Source: CANKHA01 sp035699705 (GTDB lineage: Bacteria > Pseudomonadota > Alphaproteobacteria > Rhizobiales > Xanthobacteraceae). Taken from it: a DNA stretch of 17,269 nt. The notes beneath the pieces were generated by a model that was given only the letters and a program-made list of their open reading frames with translations, did no database searches and was not told the DNA's origin. Position numbers and translations under genes: made by a program. The stretch lies in contig DASSPI010000125.1 in NCBI GenBank assembly GCA_035699705.1, positions 1-17,269 on the forward strand. The letters run 5' to 3'. Below are positions 1 to 7,759 of this stretch, one piece after another. How positions within the stretch are numbered: the stretch's first letter is position 1; each line of letters opens with the position of its first letter.

Positions 1-156
1 GGGGCCGCGCCGGATCTGCACCGCCGCCCAGATCTTCCGGTCGGCGAGCAGCAGATAGGCGATGATGATGAGCAGCGTCACCATCAGGAACAGGCTCTGC
101 GCCACGATGATAAGAAGCGGCCAGAGATAAGCGGACCAGATTTCTTCGAAAGTCAT
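1..156 (-). CDS. nuoH: NADH-quinone oxidoreductase subunit H, N-terminal part (nuoH)
   Basis: Partial gene: only the first 52 codons lie in the window and the rest runs off the left edge. NuoH is the membrane subunit of complex I that joins the peripheral arm to the proton-pumping arm and helps form the quinone site. The visible part has one hydrophobic helix (roughly residues 12-38, rich in L, I, V) followed by ADRKIWAAVQIRRGP, the conserved loop after the first NuoH helix. The ATG at 156-154 is preceded by GGAG in the end of nuoG, whose stop lies five bases upstream, so the two are probably coupled. Identification rests on the conserved loop and on the operon position after nuoG. Confidence 0.93.
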   Translation of the reverse strand, partial: MTFEEIWSAYLWPLLIIVAQSLFLMVTLLIIIAYLLLADRKIWAAVQIRRGP

Positions 157-161
157 GGCCG

Positions 162-2246
162 TCACTCCGCCGCCGTGCGCACGGCGCCGCCGTGAGCCAG
201 CGCCGAACATTCCGCCATCCCCGCGGAGGCGCGCGCGATGGGATTGGTGAAATAGAAATCCGCGATGGCCCGGCGGAACGGCGCCTTGTCGGGCGCGCCG
301 CCAAGCGATGCCAGCTTGCGAATGTCATCCGCACTGCCGGGTTCGATCGCGTCGATACGGGCAAGATGCGGATGCGCCGAGAAGATCGCGCGGCGCAGCT
401 GCGCCAGCGAGTCATAAGGCAGCCGCTCGCCCAGGTGATCCGACAGCGCGCGAATGATGGCCCAATCCTCGCGCGCATCGCCGGGCGGGAAGGACGCGCG
501 CTTGCCCATCTGCACACGGCCTTCGGTATTCACATAGATGCCGGACTTTTCCGGATAGGCCGCGCCGGGCAGAATGACATCCGCGCGGTGCGCGCCGCGA
601 TCGCCGTGGGTGCCGATATAGACGACGAAAGCGCCCGGGGCGGCGTCGATCTCGTCAGCGCCGAGCAGGAACAGCAGATCGAGCGTGCCGGAGGCGGCCA
701 TCTCGGTGGCGCGCAGGCCGCCCTCTCCCGGCACGAAGCCGATATCGAGCGCGCCCACGCGCGAGGCGGCGGTGTGCAGAACGGAGAATCCGTTCCAGCC
801 GTCCCGCACCGCGCCGAGGTCGAGCGCCGTCCGGGCGGCTTGCGCGGCGAGAGCGGCGCCATCCTGGCGGGCGAAAACATGCGCGCCGACGATGACGAGC
901 GGCCGCTCGGCGGCCCGGCAGGCTTTGGCGAAGTCGCCCTCCTCGCCAGCGAGCTTGACCAGACTTTCGGGGCCGGAGCCGAGGTAATCATAGTGATAGG
1001 TCAGGTCCGCGCGCTCCCCGATCAGGCCGATGGGGAATTTTCCGGCGCGCCAGCGCTTGAGAATGCGGGCGTTGAGCACGGCGGCTTCATGGCGCGGATT
1101 GGAGCCGATAATCAGCAGCGCGCCGGCCTTCTCGATGCCGGCGATGGTGGCGTTGAACAGGTAGCTCGCCCTGCCCCATTTGGGATCAAGCGCCGAGCCG
1201 TCCTGCCGCGCGTCAATGTTCGGCGAGCCGAGCCGCGCCATCAGATCCTTTAGCGCGAACATCTCTTCGACGGCGGAAAGGTCGCCGGCGATGGCACCGA
1301 TGCGGTTCGGCGTCGTCCCCTTCACCTTGGCGGCTATCAGCTCGAAGGCATCCGCCCAGGAGGCCTGGCGCAGCCGGCCATTCTCGCGGATGTAAGGCAC
1401 GTCGAGCCGCTGCGCGCGCAGACCGTCCACCACGTGCCGCGTCTTGTCGGAAATCCATTCCTCGTTCACGTCTTCGTTGACCCGCGGCAGGATGCGCATG
1501 ACTTCGCGCCCGCGCGCATCGATGCGGATGGCCGAGCCGACCGCATCCATCACGTCGACGGATTCCGTCTTCGACAGCTCCCATGGCCGCGCCGCGAAAG
1601 CGTACGGCTTCGACGTCAGCGCGCCGACCGGGCAGAGATCGACCACGTTGCCTTGCAGCTCGGAGGTCAGCGCCTGCTCGAGATAGGTGGTGATCTCCAT
1701 GTCCTCGCCGCGGCCGGTGGCGCCCATCTCCGGCACGCCCGCCACTTCCGCCGCGAAGCGCACGCAGCGCGTGCACTGGATGCAGCGGTTCATCGAGGTC
1801 TTCACCAGCGCGCCGAGATATTTATCCTCGACCGCGCGCTTGTTCTCCTGGAAGCGGCTGGAATCCACGCCATAGGCCATGGCCTGGTCCTGCAGATCGC
1901 ATTCGCCGCCCTGGTCGCAGATCGGGCAATCGAGCGGATGGTTGATCAACAGGAATTCCATCACCCCCTCGCGCGCCTTCTTCACCATCGGCGAGCGCGT
2001 GAACATGACCGGCGGCTCGCCGTTCGGCCCCGGACGCAGATCGCGGACATTCTGCGCGCAGGAGGCAACCGGCTTCGCCGGACCGCCTTTCACCTCGATC
2101 AGGCACATGCGGCAATTGCCGGCGATCGACAGCCGCTCGTGGAAGCAGAAGCGCGGGATCTCCGCGCCCGCCATCTCGCAGGCCTGCAGCAGCGTGTATT
2201 CGGGCGGCACGTCGAGCTCGGCGCCGTCTATGATGACTTTGGTCAT
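162..2246 (-). CDS. nuoG: NADH-quinone oxidoreductase subunit G (nuoG)
   Basis: Largest iron-sulfur subunit of the peripheral arm of complex I; it passes electrons from the NADH-side clusters towards NuoI and NuoB. At 694 residues it is normal for the alphaproteobacterial/mitochondrial type. The N-terminal 2Fe-2S domain has Cys34, Cys45, Cys48 and Cys63. A His103/Cys107/Cys110/Cys116 set (HPLDCPICDQGGEC) fits the His-ligated 4Fe-4S cluster, and Cys155/Cys158/Cys161 with Cys205 (CPVGAL) fits the next 4Fe-4S cluster. The rest is a molybdopterin-oxidoreductase-like domain without an obvious cofactor site, as usual for NuoG. I see no extra CxxC motif for the N7 cluster found in E. coli NuoG. ATG start at 2246 lies four bases after the preceding small gene; its Shine-Dalgarno is weak, which suggests coupling. 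Confidence 0.97.
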   Translation of the reverse strand: MTKVIIDGAELDVPPEYTLLQACEMAGAEIPRFCFHERLSIAGNCRMCLIEVKGGPAKPVASCAQNVRDLRPGPNGEPPVMFTRSPMVKKAREGVMEFLLINHPLDCPICDQGGECDLQDQAMAYGVDSSRFQENKRAVEDKYLGALVKTSMNRCIQCTRCVRFAAEVAGVPEMGATGRGEDMEITTYLEQALTSELQGNVVDLCPVGALTSKPYAFAARPWELSKTESVDVMDAVGSAIRIDARGREVMRILPRVNEDVNEEWISDKTRHVVDGLRAQRLDVPYIRENGRLRQASWADAFELIAAKVKGTTPNRIGAIAGDLSAVEEMFALKDLMARLGSPNIDARQDGSALDPKWGRASYLFNATIAGIEKAGALLIIGSNPRHEAAVLNARILKRWRAGKFPIGLIGERADLTYHYDYLGSGPESLVKLAGEEGDFAKACRAAERPLVIVGAHVFARQDGAALAAQAARTALDLGAVRDGWNGFSVLHTAASRVGALDIGFVPGEGGLRATEMAASGTLDLLFLLGADEIDAAPGAFVVYIGTHGDRGAHRADVILPGAAYPEKSGIYVNTEGRVQMGKRASFPPGDAREDWAIIRALSDHLGERLPYDSLAQLRRAIFSAHPHLARIDAIEPGSADDIRKLASLGGAPDKAPFRRAIADFYFTNPIARASAGMAECSALAHGGAVRTAAE

Positions 2247-2250
2247 TTCG

Positions 2251-2595
2251 CTATACGCCCGGAGCTTTCATCTCTTCGGTCAACGCCGCCACTTCGGCAG
2301 CGTGGCGTTCATGCAGTGCTTTCACGATGGGTCCACCCGGTTCCGAGCCACCGAGGGCGACCTTCTCGTCGTCTGAAAGATTCTGAAAATCGGCCAGGCA
2401 GACGTAGGCGCCCCGGAAAAAATCTCGTTCGGTTCCGGGCTCCGTCAGCTTGATGCAATGCTTCAGCACCATTTTGATCACTTCCTTCGGAAACGGAAGT
2501 TCCCCGATATCGCGAACCAGCGTCTTGCTGGGTTGCTTCAGGATCGCCGAATAGACGGACAAAACATGTGCAAGGTCGATTTCTACTGTGGCCAT
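2251..2595 (-). CDS. hypothetical 114-residue protein embedded between nuoF and nuoG
   Basis: I do not recognise this family. The protein starts MATVEIDLAHVLSVYSAIL and ends in ALTEEMKAPGV. It looks soluble and mainly helical, with no signal peptide, no membrane segment and two isolated cysteines (in LKHCIKL and YVCLADF). The ATG at 2595 is preceded by GGAG eight bases upstream. The nuoF stop lies five bases before it and the nuoG start four bases after it, so it is translated as part of the nuo operon. The reading frame stays open further upstream through nuoF, but that extension is only a shadow of nuoF. An accessory or assembly role for complex I is inferred from position alone; it could equally be an unrelated passenger. 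Confidence 0.8.
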   Translation of the reverse strand: MATVEIDLAHVLSVYSAILKQPSKTLVRDIGELPFPKEVIKMVLKHCIKLTEPGTERDFFRGAYVCLADFQNLSDDEKVALGGSEPGGPIVKALHERHAAEVAALTEEMKAPGV

Positions 2596-2600
2596 GATGC

Positions 2601-3920
2601 TTACTCCGCCGCCTCGGCTGGAACCGGATCCCGCACGCCGAGCCCACCTGCCCGCGCGGAATAATCGTCGATGCGCTTTTCGATCTCGTGGCGGAAATGC
2701 CGGATCAGGCCCTGCACCGGCCAAGCCGCCGCGTCCCCGAGCGCGCAGATGGTGTGGCCTTCCACCTGGGTGGTAACCTCCAGCAACATGCCGATCTCGC
2801 GCTTCTGCGCGCGGCCTTCGGCCATGCGGGTGAGCACGCGCCACATCCAGCCGGTGCCTTCACGGCAGGGCGTGCACTGGCCGCAGCTCTCGTGCTTGTA
2901 GAAATAGGAAATACGGGCGATGGCGCGCACGATGTCGGTCGACTTGTCCATCACGATCACCGCGGCGGTGCCGAGGCCGGTCTTCAGGTTCTTCAGCGTG
3001 TCGAAATCCATGTAGAGCTCGTCGCCGCATTGCTGCGCGGGCAGGCAAGGTACCGACGAGCCGCCGGGAATGACCGCCAGCAAATTATCCCAGCCGCCGC
3101 GAATGCCGCCGGCGTGCTTGTCGATCAGCTCGCGGAAGGGAATGCCCATTGCCTCTTCGACGTTGCAGGGCTTGTTCACGTGCCCGGAGATGCAGAACAG
3201 CTTGGTGCCGGTATTGTTGGGCCGTCCGATCCCGGCGAACCAGGCCGCGCCGCGGCGCAGAATGTCCGGCGCGACCGCGATGCTCTCCACATTATTCACG
3301 GTAGTGGGGCAGCCGTAGAGGCCGACATTGGCCGGGAACGGCGGCTTCAGCCGCGGCATGCCCTTCTTGCCCTCCAGGCTCTCCAGCAGCGCCGTCTCTT
3401 CGCCGCAGATATAGGCGCCGGCGCCGTGGTGCACATAGAGATCGAAGGGGAAGCCGTGGACGTTGTCCTTGCCGATCAGCTTGGCCTTATAAGCTTCGTC
3501 GATGGCGTATTGCAGCCGTTCGCGCTCACGGATGAATTCTCCGCGCACATAGATGTAGCCGACATGCGCACCCATACCGCAGCCGGCGATCAGACAGCCC
3601 TCGATCAAGAGATGCGGATCGTGCCGCATGATCTCGCGGTCCTTGCAGGTGCCCGGCTCCGACTCGTCGGCATTGACCACGAGATAGCTCGGCCGTCCGT
3701 CGGACTGTTTGGGCATGAAGGACCATTTCAGTCCGGTGGGGAATCCCGCCCCGCCGCGGCCGCGCAGGCCCGAGGCCTTCATCTCGCTGACGATCCAGTC
3801 CCGGCCCTTGTCGAGGATATCCTTGGTGCCGTCCCAGGCGCCGCGCGCGCGCGCGCCCTTGAGCTTCCAGTCGTGGAGCCCATAGAGATTCTTGAAGATG
3901 CGGTCTTTGTCCTCGAGCAT
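2601..3920 (-). CDS. nuoF: NADH-quinone oxidoreductase subunit F (nuoF)
   Basis: NADH-oxidising flavoprotein of complex I: it binds NADH and FMN and holds the N3 4Fe-4S cluster at the tip of the peripheral arm. The 439-residue length is typical. GLRGRGGAGFPTGLKW (residues 51-66) is the conserved nucleotide/FMN-binding glycine-rich segment, and GAGAYICGEETALLESLEG is the second FMN/NADH signature. The cluster ligands are Cys346, Cys349 and Cys352 (SCGQCTPCREG) plus Cys392 (TICALGD). The ATG at 3920 follows the nuoE stop by two bases and has AAAGG about 10 bases upstream. No key residue appears to be missing. Confidence 0.98.
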   Translation of the reverse strand: MLEDKDRIFKNLYGLHDWKLKGARARGAWDGTKDILDKGRDWIVSEMKASGLRGRGGAGFPTGLKWSFMPKQSDGRPSYLVVNADESEPGTCKDREIMRHDPHLLIEGCLIAGCGMGAHVGYIYVRGEFIRERERLQYAIDEAYKAKLIGKDNVHGFPFDLYVHHGAGAYICGEETALLESLEGKKGMPRLKPPFPANVGLYGCPTTVNNVESIAVAPDILRRGAAWFAGIGRPNNTGTKLFCISGHVNKPCNVEEAMGIPFRELIDKHAGGIRGGWDNLLAVIPGGSSVPCLPAQQCGDELYMDFDTLKNLKTGLGTAAVIVMDKSTDIVRAIARISYFYKHESCGQCTPCREGTGWMWRVLTRMAEGRAQKREIGMLLEVTTQVEGHTICALGDAAAWPVQGLIRHFRHEIEKRIDDYSARAGGLGVRDPVPAEAAE

Positions 3921-3922
3921 CG

Positions 3923-4654
3923 CTACTTTGCCTTTTCGCCCAAGGGTGGTTTCGGTACCGGCGACGCGCGCTCGCTGGCGGGCTCGCCCGGCCGTTTTGC
4001 TTCAGCGTCGGCGAGCGCGGGGCCGCGCTGGCGCGGCGTGCCGGCTTTGCCACTGAAGGTGGTGAGCGTGGTTGGCCCGCCCACCGGCGCGGAAAATTGC
4101 CGGTCGATCTGCGGCCCGGGCTTCGGCTCCATGCCCGCTGCGAGCTGATCGAGAATATCCTCCAAGCTGTCGGCCGTCAGGTCCTCGTAGAAATCATAAT
4201 TGATCTGCACCATCGGCGCGTTCACGCAGGCTCCGAGGCACTCGACTTCGACCCAGGAGAATTTCCCGTCGGGCGTGACATGGAACTGCTCGCCGATGCG
4301 CTTGTGACAAATCTTCTTCAGGTCTTCCGCGCCGCGCAGCACGCAGGGCGTCGTGCCGCAAAGCTGAACGTGATAACGGCCAATCGGCTCGAGATTGAAC
4401 ATGGTATAGAAGGTCGCCACCTCGAGCACGCGGATGTAAGCCATTCCCAGCATGTCGGCGACGTGCTCGATGGCTTTTTGCGGCACCCAGCCGCCGGCCT
4501 GTTCCTGCGCGCGCCACAATAGCGGGATCACCGCCGAAGCCTGACGGCCCTCGGGATATTTGGCGATTTGCCCCTTCGCCCATTTCACATTCGCCGCCGT
4601 GAAGGCGAACTCCTTGGGCTGGATCTCGACGGGGGCGAGGCGGCGGACGGACAT
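3923..4654 (-). CDS. nuoE: NADH-quinone oxidoreductase subunit E (nuoE)
   Basis: Thioredoxin-fold subunit that pairs with NuoF and carries the N1a 2Fe-2S cluster. Ligands are Cys99 and Cys104 (CGTTPC) and Cys139 and Cys143 (CLGAC). The N-terminal helical part (residues about 15-90, including ATFYTMF) matches the family. The protein is 243 residues, longer than the roughly 165 of E. coli NuoE. The extra part is a C-terminal tail from about residue 178, rich in Pro, Ala, Lys and Gly and probably disordered; longer tails of this sort are familiar from alphaproteobacterial NuoE. The stop is separated by only two bases from nuoF, and the ATG lies seven bases after the preceding small secreted-protein gene. 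Confidence 0.97.
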   Translation of the reverse strand: MSVRRLAPVEIQPKEFAFTAANVKWAKGQIAKYPEGRQASAVIPLLWRAQEQAGGWVPQKAIEHVADMLGMAYIRVLEVATFYTMFNLEPIGRYHVQLCGTTPCVLRGAEDLKKICHKRIGEQFHVTPDGKFSWVEVECLGACVNAPMVQINYDFYEDLTADSLEDILDQLAAGMEPKPGPQIDRQFSAPVGGPTTLTTFSGKAGTPRQRGPALADAEAKRPGEPASERASPVPKPPLGEKAK

Positions 4655-4661
4655 TATCGAC

Positions 4662-4901
4662 TCACTTGATAGCGCGGCAGCTTTGGGTCTCGCCGGTTCG
4701 AAGTTCGACCGAGCACCAGACGAGTTGATTGTCTTTCTTCAGGATGAATTGCAGGAACGGACTGCCGATCTCCGACTGGATCACCTGATATCCCTGCCCC
4801 AGGTAGCCCGACACGGTCGGCTTATCCTGCGGCTTATCTTGCGCGAGTGACGACGAGCCGGTGAGCGCAATAGCCAGCACGACGGCAACGAGCCGCTTCA
4901 T
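4662..4901 (-). CDS. small secreted protein embedded between nuoD and nuoE
   Basis: Hypothetical 79-residue protein. Residues 1-20 (MKRLVAVVLAIALTGSSSLA) form a clear Sec signal peptide: two basic residues, a hydrophobic core and a likely cut after Ala20. There is no lipobox cysteine. The mature chain of about 59 residues includes GYLGQGYQVIQSEIG and two cysteines (Cys63 and Cys75) that could form a disulfide in the periplasm. Its start overlaps the nuoD stop in an ATGA, and GGGGAGG sits seven bases upstream, an unusually strong Shine-Dalgarno for this operon. It resembles small exported proteins I associate with rhizobial genomes, but I cannot name a family. A link to complex I is inferred only from its place in the operon. 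Confidence 0.85.
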   Translation of the reverse strand: MKRLVAVVLAIALTGSSSLAQDKPQDKPTVSGYLGQGYQVIQSEIGSPFLQFILKKDNQLVWCSVELRTGETQSCRAIK

Positions 4902-6097
4902 CGATCTACCTCCCCAAACACGATGTCGATCGATCCCAAAATCGCCGACACGTCGGCGAGCATGTGGCCTTTGCAGAGAAAATCCATAGCCTGCAGATGC
5001 GCGAAACCGGGCGCGCGAATCTTGCATTTGTAAGGCTTGTTGCTGCCGTCGGAGACGAGATAAACGCCGAACTCGCCCTTCGGCGCTTCCACCGCGGCGT
5101 AGACCTCGCCGGGCGGCACGTGGAAGCCCTCGGTATAAAGCTTGAAGTGATGGATCAGAGCTTCCATCGAGCGCTTCATCTCACCGCGCTTGGGCGGCAC
5201 GATCTTGTTGTCGAGCACGCTCACCGGGCCCTGCCCTTCCGCCATGCGCAGCTTTTCCAGGCATTGCTTCATGATGCGGACCGACTGGCGCATCTCTTCC
5301 ATGCGGATGAGCTGGCGGTCGTAGTTGTCGCCATTCTTGCCGACCGGAATGTCGAATTCGAGTTCCGAGTAGCATTCGTAGGGCTGCGCCTTGCGCAGGT
5401 CCCAGGCCGCGCCGGAGCCGCGCACCATCACGCCGGAAAATCCCCAGGCCCAGGCATCGGCGAGCGATACCGTCGCGATGTCGACATTGCGCTGCTTGAA
5501 GATGCGATTTTCCATCACGAGATTGTCGAGATCGTCGCAGACCTGCAGGAACGGATCGCAGAAAGCCCAGATGTCGTCGATCAGCTTGGGCGGCAGATCC
5601 TGATGCACACCGCCGGCGCGGAAGTAATTCGCATGCATGCGGCTGCCCGAGGCGCGCTCATAGAAGACCATGAGCTTTTCGCGTTCTTCGAAGCCCCAGA
5701 GCGGCGGCGTCAGGGCGCCCACGTCCATCGCCTGGGTGGTGACGTTGAGGAGATGCGAGAGCAGCCGTCCGATTTCGGAATAAAGCACGCGGATCAGTTG
5801 CGCGCGCTTCGGCGGGGTGATGCCGAGCAATTTCTCGATCGCCATGCAGAAGGCGTGCTCCTGGTTCATCGGCGCGACATAGTCGAGCCGATCGAAATAC
5901 GGCACCGCTTGCATATAGGTCTTGTGTTCGATCAGCTTCTCGGTGCCGCGATGAAGCAAGCCGATGTGCGGATCGACGCGTTCGACCACTTCGCCGTCGA
6001 GTTCCAGCACGAGGCGAAGCACGCCATGCGCCGCCGGATGCTGCGGCCCGAAATTCATCGTGAAGGTGCGCGGTGCGGGAGCGGCTTTGGCCATCAT
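4898..6097 (-). CDS. nuoD: NADH-quinone oxidoreductase subunit D (nuoD)
   Basis: 49-kDa-type subunit of complex I that forms most of the quinone-binding cavity together with NuoB. The 399-residue length is normal. GPQHPAAHGVLR near the N-terminus supplies His24, and DRLDYV supplies Tyr73; by their spacing these match the quinone-contacting His/Tyr pair known in the family. GSGAAWDLRK and the C-terminal GSIDIVFGEVDR are also conserved. NuoD here is a separate protein, not a NuoCD fusion. Two in-frame ATGs are adjacent (6097 and 6094). The first overlaps the TGA of the thioesterase gene as ATGA; the second has better spacing (six bases) from the AAAGG at its 5' side. The stop overlaps the next small gene by four bases. 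Confidence 0.98.
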   Translation of the reverse strand: MMAKAAPAPRTFTMNFGPQHPAAHGVLRLVLELDGEVVERVDPHIGLLHRGTEKLIEHKTYMQAVPYFDRLDYVAPMNQEHAFCMAIEKLLGITPPKRAQLIRVLYSEIGRLLSHLLNVTTQAMDVGALTPPLWGFEEREKLMVFYERASGSRMHANYFRAGGVHQDLPPKLIDDIWAFCDPFLQVCDDLDNLVMENRIFKQRNVDIATVSLADAWAWGFSGVMVRGSGAAWDLRKAQPYECYSELEFDIPVGKNGDNYDRQLIRMEEMRQSVRIMKQCLEKLRMAEGQGPVSVLDNKIVPPKRGEMKRSMEALIHHFKLYTEGFHVPPGEVYAAVEAPKGEFGVYLVSDGSNKPYKCKIRAPGFAHLQAMDFLCKGHMLADVSAILGSIDIVFGEVDR

Positions 6098-6525
6098 GCA
6101 CCTTTCGGCGACGCGGCGGCTTTTTCAGCCACCTTGGCATTGAAACGGTCCCAGGCGACGATCGCGCGTTCATGACGGCCTTCGCCGATCATGTCGATGC
6201 CGTCATGGGCGCGCACGCGGAAACTGGCGCGACGGCCGCGAACGGCCGTGCATTCCGCGTCGACGGTGACCTTCAAGCCGGCCGGTGTTGCCGCCATATG
6301 ACTGACGTCGATGTGGGTGCCGAGACTGCCTTCGCCGGCGTCGAGATGCGGCGCCAGCAACTGGATGCAGGTCCACTCCATCAGCCCGACCATGAAGCCG
6401 GTGGCAAAGACTTCCGGCATGGCCTGGAATTCGGGCGCTTCCTGATAGAGATGCGGCACGGTTTTCTGCGTCGGCACTTGATAGGTGAAGCGATGCGTCA
6501 GGCCGGCTTTCAGCGTGGCTTTCAT
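6094..6525 (-). CDS. FlK-like hotdog-fold acyl-CoA thioesterase embedded between nuoC and nuoD
   Basis: A 143-residue protein that closely resembles, from memory, fluoroacetyl-CoA thioesterase FlK of Streptomyces cattleya (139 residues). The active-site positions fall at the same numbers: Thr42 and Glu50 in FATGFMVGLMEW, Gly69 in GEGSLGT, His76 in VSHMAATP, and Arg120 in HERA. The FlK gating residue Phe36 is Met36 here (residues 33-38 are FQAMPE). FlK hydrolyses fluoroacetyl-CoA; the substrate here is unknown and may be another short acyl-CoA. The ATG at 6525 overlaps the nuoC TGA (ATGA) and the stop overlaps the nuoD ATG (ATGA), so the gene is coupled on both sides. AAGG lies eight bases before the start. 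The FlK-family assignment is strong; fluoroacetate specificity is not established. Confidence 0.92.
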   Translation of the reverse strand: MKATLKAGLTHRFTYQVPTQKTVPHLYQEAPEFQAMPEVFATGFMVGLMEWTCIQLLAPHLDAGEGSLGTHIDVSHMAATPAGLKVTVDAECTAVRGRRASFRVRAHDGIDMIGEGRHERAIVAWDRFNAKVAEKAAASPKGA

Positions 6526-7169
6526 GGCGACGCCTTTTTGTCCGGCTCGCCAGTGAGCTTGTTGGCCTGCCCCTTCGCCTTTTCATCGCCCGGCAGCACG
6601 TAGTCGGTGCCTTCCCAGGGCGAAAGGAAATCGAAGTTGCGGAATTCCTGCGCCAGCCGCACCGGGTCATAGACCACGCGCTTCTGCTCGTCGTCCCAAC
6701 GCACTTCGACAAATCCGGTAAGCGGGAAATCCTTGCGCAGCGGATGCCCCTCGAATCCGTAGTCGGTGAGGATGCGGCGCATATCGGGATGGCCGGTGAA
6801 GACCACGCCGTAGAGGTCGTAGGTTTCGCGTTCGAACCAGTCGGCACCGGGGAAAACCGAGATGATGGACGGGACCTCGGTATTCTCGTCCGCTTCCGCC
6901 TTCACCCGGATGCGCTGGTTCCTGGTCGGCGAGAGAAAATGCCAGACCACATCGAAACGTTTCTCGCGCGCGGGCCAGTCCACCGCGGTGACGTCGATGA
7001 TGCAGGTGAAGCGGCAGCGCGCGTCGTCGCGCAAGAAGGTCGCCACCTTCACCATATCGATCGCGTTGGCATGCAACGTCAGCTGGCCGAAAGCCACGCT
7101 ATGGCCGGTGACCGCGGGCGCCAGGGCCTGGGTAATGGTCGCGCCTAATGTGTCGAGCGTCTCGTCCAT
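6522..7169 (-). CDS. nuoC: NADH-quinone oxidoreductase subunit C (nuoC)
   Basis: 30-kDa-type subunit of the peripheral arm that supports the NuoD/NuoB module; it carries no cofactor. The signature ERETYDLYGVVFTGHPDMRR and the following LTDYGFEGHPLRKDFPLTG are plain to see, and the C-terminus has FRNFDFLSPWEG. I chose the ATG at 7169 (MDETLDTLG, 215 residues), which has TTGAG about seven bases upstream and leaves eight bases after the nuoB stop. A TTG at 7181, overlapping the nuoB TGA, would add four residues and cannot be excluded. The 3' end overlaps the thioesterase gene by four bases. NuoC is separate from NuoD, as in most alphaproteobacteria. Confidence 0.96.
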   Translation of the reverse strand: MDETLDTLGATITQALAPAVTGHSVAFGQLTLHANAIDMVKVATFLRDDARCRFTCIIDVTAVDWPAREKRFDVVWHFLSPTRNQRIRVKAEADENTEVPSIISVFPGADWFERETYDLYGVVFTGHPDMRRILTDYGFEGHPLRKDFPLTGFVEVRWDDEQKRVVYDPVRLAQEFRNFDFLSPWEGTDYVLPGDEKAKGQANKLTGEPDKKASP

Positions 7170-7177
7170 GATCGTAC

Positions 7178-7759
7178 TCAACGCTCGATCGTGCCGGTGC
7201 GGCGGATTTTCTTCTGCAACAGCATGACTCCGTAGAGCAGCGCCTCCGCCGTGGGTGGACAGCCGGGCACGTAAATGTCCACGGGCACGATGCGGTCGCA
7301 GCCGCGCACCACCGAATAGGAATAATGGTAATAGCCGCCGCCGTTGGCGCAGCTTCCCATCGAGATCACATAGCGCGGCTCCGGCATCTGGTCGTAGACG
7401 CGGCGCAGCGCCGGGGCCATCTTGTTGGTCAGCGTGCCGGCGACGATCATCACGTCCGACTGGCGGGGCGAAGCGCGCGGCGCAAATCCGAAGCGTTCGG
7501 CGTCATAGCGCGGCATCGACATCTGCATCATCTCGACCGCGCAGCAGGCGAGCCCGAAGGTCATCCACATCAGCGAGCCGGTGCGCGCCCAGGTGATGAG
7601 ATCGTCGGCGGCCGCGACCAGGAAGCCCTTGTCGGCGAGTTCATTATTGAGGCTGACAAAATACGGATCGTCCGCGCCGGCCGGCCGGCCGGTGTTTGGG
7701 TCGATAATCCCTTTCGGCGTGGGCGCGACGATCGCTCCCGATCTTTCGGTCAATCCCAT
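7178..7759 (-). CDS. nuoB: NADH-quinone oxidoreductase subunit B (nuoB)
   Basis: PSST-type subunit of complex I carrying the N2 4Fe-4S cluster, the last carrier before quinone. With the ATG at 7759 it has 193 residues. Cluster ligands are the adjacent Cys72-Cys73 (GLACCAVEMM), Cys137 (MGSCANGGG) and Cys167 (VPGCPPTAEALLYG). The C-terminus is QKKIRRTGTIER. The ATG is preceded by AAAGGGAG with a seven-base spacer, the best Shine-Dalgarno in the area, and gives a 10-base overlap with nuoA. A GTG at 7780 would add seven residues but lacks comparable support. The N-terminal 40 residues include the IDPNTGRPAGADDP segment familiar from rhizobial NuoB. Confidence 0.97.
   Translation of the reverse strand: MGLTERSGAIVAPTPKGIIDPNTGRPAGADDPYFVSLNNELADKGFLVAAADDLITWARTGSLMWMTFGLACCAVEMMQMSMPRYDAERFGFAPRASPRQSDVMIVAGTLTNKMAPALRRVYDQMPEPRYVISMGSCANGGGYYHYSYSVVRGCDRIVPVDIYVPGCPPTAEALLYGVMLLQKKIRRTGTIER

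Noticed and set aside
192..1253. Long plus-strand open frames across the nuo genes (also 1434-2453, 2688-4148 and 4964-6175)
   Set aside because: They are antisense to clearly recognised complex I subunits and arise from high GC content; the translations are Arg/Ala-rich with no family match.
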